From Bifidobacterium primatium (GTDB lineage: Bacteria; Actinomycetota; Actinomycetes; Actinomycetales; Bifidobacteriaceae), in assembly GCF_002802875.1 (NCBI RefSeq), contig NZ_PEBI01000002.1, forward strand, positions 489,173-553,172: a DNA stretch of 64,000 nt, given 5' to 3'. This document shows positions 61,584 to 64,000 of this stretch, piece by piece. Numbering within the stretch: position 1 is the stretch's first letter; every line of letters begins with the position of its first letter. The notes beneath the pieces were generated by a model. It was not told where the DNA came from. It searched no databases and worked only from the letters and a program-made list of their open reading frames with translations. The position numbers were made by a program, and so were the translations under genes.

Positions 61584-62696
61584 ATGAACAACACAGAGGC
61601 CCAGACCAGCATCGTCCAGCGTTCTGAATTCGGAAAAAGGCTCAAGGCGTCCATGGACCTGTATGGGCCTCTGTGCGTGGGCATCGATCCCCATCGCAAG
61701 CTGCTTGCCAAGTGGGGGTACAACGTCGATGCCCAGGGTGCGGAACTGTTCGCCATGCGCATGCTGCAGGCGGCGCAGGGCCGTGCCGCCGCGGTGAAGT
61801 TCCAGATGCCCATGTTCGAGCGCTACGGGTCCAAGGGATTCGCGGCGCTCGAAAGGGCGCTTTTCGCCGCACGTCAGATGGGCGTCATCACCATCGTCGA
61901 CTGTCTTCGCGGCGGTCTGCCCACCACGGTGTCGGCATTGGCCGACGCCTACCTCAAGCCCGATGCCCCGATGCTTGCCGACGCCATCACGTTGCTGCCG
62001 TATTATGGCTTTCGTTCGCTGACGAACCTTGTCGGCGATGCCCTGGAAAACGGCCGTGGCGTGTTCATCGCTTCCGTCACGTCCAACACGGAGGGAATCT
62101 CACTGCAGTCGGCCATCCGCCAGCGTGGCGATTTCCCCGGCCAGACCGTGGCCTACGGCGTCGCCCACGCGGCGCAGAACTTCAATGACGGCGTCGAGGG
62201 CATGGGCTCGGTCGGTCTGATCATCGGCGCGACCATCGGCCAGTGGATGAAGACCAGCGGCGTCGATCCGTCCGTCTTCACCGGCCCCATCCTTTCCCCC
62301 GGCTACGGCTGGCAGGGTGCCGAGGCCAAGGACCTGAAGACGGTGTTCAAGGGCACCAAGGGCAATGTGCTGGTCACCGTCTCGCGATCCATCTCCTCGA
62401 AGGGTCCCGAGATCTCCGATCTCGCCATGGCCACGGAATCCATTGCGCTTGATGTGCGTCAGGCCCTGTACGAGGCCATGGAGGAGAACGACAAGGAAGG
62501 CGTTCCCGAACCGCCGACCCATACGGACAACGACGGCCACGATCCGGCGTTGAGCGCCGCGAATCTCGCCGACGGCCATCCTCCGGTCTCCACGCCGAGC
62601 ACCCCCCATCAGCTGCATCCCCAGCAGGTCACGCAGCATCAGTCATACAATCGCTTTCTGATTTCGGATCCGAATCGGCGCTCCCGCATCATCTGA
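61584..62696 (+). CDS. pyrF: Orotidine-5'-phosphate decarboxylase family protein (type 2) with altered active site
   Basis: 370 residues, starting one base after carB. Type 2 PyrF framework is clear: LCVGIDPH near the N-terminus, VKFQMPMFERYGSKG, the phosphate-binding SRSISSKGP, and ILSPGYGWQG. The catalytic DxKxxD motif, normally DAKRGDI, instead reads D106-C-L108-R-G-G111-L. The essential Lys is Leu and the second Asp is Gly. About 70 extra residues at the C-terminus are rich in Pro, Thr, His and Gln and look disordered. Position after carB and the length of conserved sequence argue against a random pseudogene, but UMP synthesis by this protein is doubtful. Confidence 0.85.
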   Translation: MNNTEAQTSIVQRSEFGKRLKASMDLYGPLCVGIDPHRKLLAKWGYNVDAQGAELFAMRMLQAAQGRAAAVKFQMPMFERYGSKGFAALERALFAARQMGVITIVDCLRGGLPTTVSALADAYLKPDAPMLADAITLLPYYGFRSLTNLVGDALENGRGVFIASVTSNTEGISLQSAIRQRGDFPGQTVAYGVAHAAQNFNDGVEGMGSVGLIIGATIGQWMKTSGVDPSVFTGPILSPGYGWQGAEAKDLKTVFKGTKGNVLVTVSRSISSKGPEISDLAMATESIALDVRQALYEAMEENDKEGVPEPPTHTDNDGHDPALSAANLADGHPPVSTPSTPHQLHPQQVTQHQSYNRFLISDPNRRSRII

Positions 62697-62722
62697 GATC
62701 ATCGCATCATCCGCAATCACGA

Positions 62723-62756
62723 GGAACGCCACGGTCGAGAACGGCCATGGCGTTCC
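62723..62756 (+). terminator. Hairpin between pyrF and gmk
   Basis: Arms GGAACGCCA (62723-62731) and TGGCGTTCC (62748-62756), perfect, enclosing a GGTC/GGCC-rich loop. The far upstream in-frame ATG at 62747 is buried in it, which speaks against that start for gmk. Terminator or attenuator. Confidence 0.6.
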
Positions 62757-62785
62757 GCATATGTAAGAACAGCATGGAAAGGAAC

Positions 62786-63403
62786 ATGGAACCGGCAATG
62801 GTGACCACGAACGAACAGCAGACAAGCAAGCGGCGTCTTATCGTGCTCTCCGGCCCGACCGCCGTAGGCAAGGGTACGGTCGAGGCCAAGCTGCGTGCCG
62901 ACCACCCCCAGGTCTGGGTGTCCGTCTCCGCCACCACGCGTGCTCCTCGTCCCGGCGAGGTCAACGGGGTCAACTACTGGTTCATGACCGAGGACGAATT
63001 CGCCGCCAAGGAACGTGAAGGCATGTTCCTTGAAACCGCGGTGGTCCACAATTCCGCGCATTACGGCACCCCCGTCGAACCGGTGATGGAGCATCTCGAG
63101 GCAGGCGTCCCCACCATTCTTGAGATCGACTTGCAGGGTGCGCGCCGCGTACGCCAGCGCGCCGCCGAACTCGGCCTCGAGGTGCTGTATGTCTTCCTCG
63201 CCCCGCCGAGCTTCGACGAACTCGTCAGGCGTCTGGTCGGACGCGGAACGGAGGACGAGGAACAGCGCCGCAAGCGTCTCGAGACCGCGAAGGTCGAGCT
63301 GGCCGCCGAGGACGAATTCGATGTCACCATCGTGAACGAGACCGTCGATCAGGCCGCCGCCGACCTGTGGAACGTCATCGCCAAGGAATACGACGTCGAA
63401 TAA
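62786..63403 (+). CDS. gmk: Guanylate kinase
   Basis: 205 residues from ATG 62786, just after GGAAAGGAAC; ATG 62774 and 62798 are alternatives. P-loop LSGPTAVGKGTV near residue 20, GMP-binding SATTRAPRPGEVNGVNYWF and the lid RGTEDEEQRRKRL are intact. It phosphorylates GMP to GDP. In many actinobacteria rpoZ follows gmk; here a terminator and then an rRNA operon leader follow instead. Confidence 0.96.
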   Translation: MEPAMVTTNEQQTSKRRLIVLSGPTAVGKGTVEAKLRADHPQVWVSVSATTRAPRPGEVNGVNYWFMTEDEFAAKEREGMFLETAVVHNSAHYGTPVEPVMEHLEAGVPTILEIDLQGARRVRQRAAELGLEVLYVFLAPPSFDELVRRLVGRGTEDEEQRRKRLETAKVELAAEDEFDVTIVNETVDQAAADLWNVIAKEYDVE

Positions 63404-63480
63404 GGAACCGTCGAGCAGGGGAGTCCTGCCCGATGAGTCTTCAACGGCGTTTTCGAGAGCATTGCTCGAGAACATCGCCA

Positions 63481-63505
63481 AGCCCGGATATTTCCGGGCT
63501 TTTTC
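63481..63505 (+). terminator. Intrinsic terminator after gmk
   Basis: AGCCCGGA (63481-63488) pairs with TCCGGGCT (63493-63500), followed by a T run to 63504. This is the clearest classical intrinsic terminator in the window. Confidence 0.9.
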
Positions 63506-63846
63506 ATATCCGGGCCGTGCATGTACGCATGAGGGCTGCGTGACGATGATTATTCGTCCTCGAAGATGTTCCATGGATGCGTCGTCGTTTATTCACATTT
63601 ATCGGAATCACAAACTTATCGGAATCACAAACCATGATTGCCTGGCAACGGCGTCTGCTTGATGATGAACCGTGATCGCCATCGTCGTGAACTTTCGCGT
63701 GTTCACCATGTCGTAATGGTGGCAATGGCTATTGTTGGTGGTGGCGGTGGTGTCGTGCTGTGCTGCGGGGTTGCGGCGAGGCGGTGGCGACACGCCGGGG
63801 GAGCGTTGTGTTTTCAACGTTCCTTGGGGTTGTTTTGTCTTTCGGC

Positions 63847-63875
63847 TTGCGTTCCTTCCGGGGGTCGTGTATGTT
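63847..63875 (+). promoter_or_regulatory. rRNA operon promoter
   Basis: TTGCGT (63847-63852), exactly 17 bp, TATGTT (63870-63875). The sequence between the gmk terminator and this promoter (63506-63846) holds no convincing gene; it is low-complexity, G/T-rich near its end, with one small hairpin CGTTG/CAACG near 63804-63819. Confidence 0.65.
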
Positions 63876-63930
63876 TATCTCTTGCTGCCCGGCACGGATG
63901 GTTCGGCTTGGTTCCGGATCGTCGGTCGTG

Positions 63931-64000
63931 TGTGGTGGTGGTTTGAGAACTCAAGAGCGTGTTTTGTACTACTGAATTTTTGTTTTTGATTGCCAGTTGA
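63931..64000 (+). ncRNA. Leader of a 16S rRNA gene, cut by the window edge
   Basis: TTTGAGAACTCAA (63942-63954) and the following GAGCGTGTTTTGTACT are the conserved antitermination/processing leader found just upstream of 16S rRNA genes in actinobacteria. The T-rich run at 63978-63990 and GCCAGTTGA at the end fit the last bases before mature 16S. The rRNA itself would start beyond 64000. NusB, encoded at 56487, acts on such leaders. Confidence 0.85.

Noticed and set aside
63638..63989. Three overlapping small open frames near the right edge
   Set aside because: They run through the rRNA promoter and leader, have unlike compositions in each frame, and lack initiation signals.

Overview
The window is high-GC actinobacterial chromosome, most likely from a Bifidobacterium. 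Pointers are the kinase/Fn3 gene pair at the left edge (the start of what is known in bifidobacteria as the PFNA cluster), a ThiE-ThiC fusion behind a TPP riboswitch, a two-gene AdnAB-type helicase-nuclease, a TTG-initiated rpsL in a str operon, and the order efp-nusB-carA-carB-pyrF-gmk. The right end stops in the leader of an rRNA operon. No species can be assigned from sequence reading alone.

Layout. 1-2.4 kb (minus strand): a partial membrane protein and a membrane Ser/Thr kinase. 2.5-9.6 kb: a family of membrane proteins with N-terminal zinc ribbons, interrupted by an AT-rich block (4.9-7.3 kb) that holds a toxin-antitoxin pair and lies between 39-bp direct repeats. The group ends with a penicillin-binding-fold pseudoenzyme followed by a paralogue that keeps its catalytic motifs. 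9.6-12.1 kb: an accessory stretch with an array of palindromes built on a shared TCCATC core, two small membrane proteins, and a membrane protein with two Ltp repeats of the phage superinfection-exclusion type. 12.2-21.1 kb: adnA/adnB-like recombination genes. 21.2-24.1 kb: two MFS transporters. 24.1-30.5 kb: dapB, dapA, RNase J and pepN.

30.6-40.3 kb holds the most interesting metabolic unit. A PucR-type regulator precedes a peptide-type ABC transporter (two permeases, two ATPases, one lipoprotein binding protein), an APH-fold small-molecule kinase, and a class III PLP enzyme resembling ethanolamine-phosphate/phosphohydroxylysine phospho-lyases. The genes are closely spaced on one strand. 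They suggest import of an amino-alcohol or peptide, phosphorylation of a hydroxyl group, then elimination of phosphate and ammonia.

40.4-47.6 kb: riboswitch-controlled thiC fusion, a very long intergenic hairpin, an AAA+ ATPase gene with a single-gene insertion at its 3' end flanked by a 113-bp duplication of the gene's tail, then glmM and def. 47.7-50.9 kb: a large surface transglutaminase-like protein. 51.2-55.6 kb: rpsL-rpsG-fusA and tuf. 55.9-63.4 kb: efp, nusB, carA, carB, a PyrF homologue lacking key catalytic residues, and gmk. 63.8-64.0 kb: rRNA promoter and leader.

Start sites were chosen from ribosome-binding sites and family N-termini. All family assignments rest on motif recognition by eye; no database or alignment was run.
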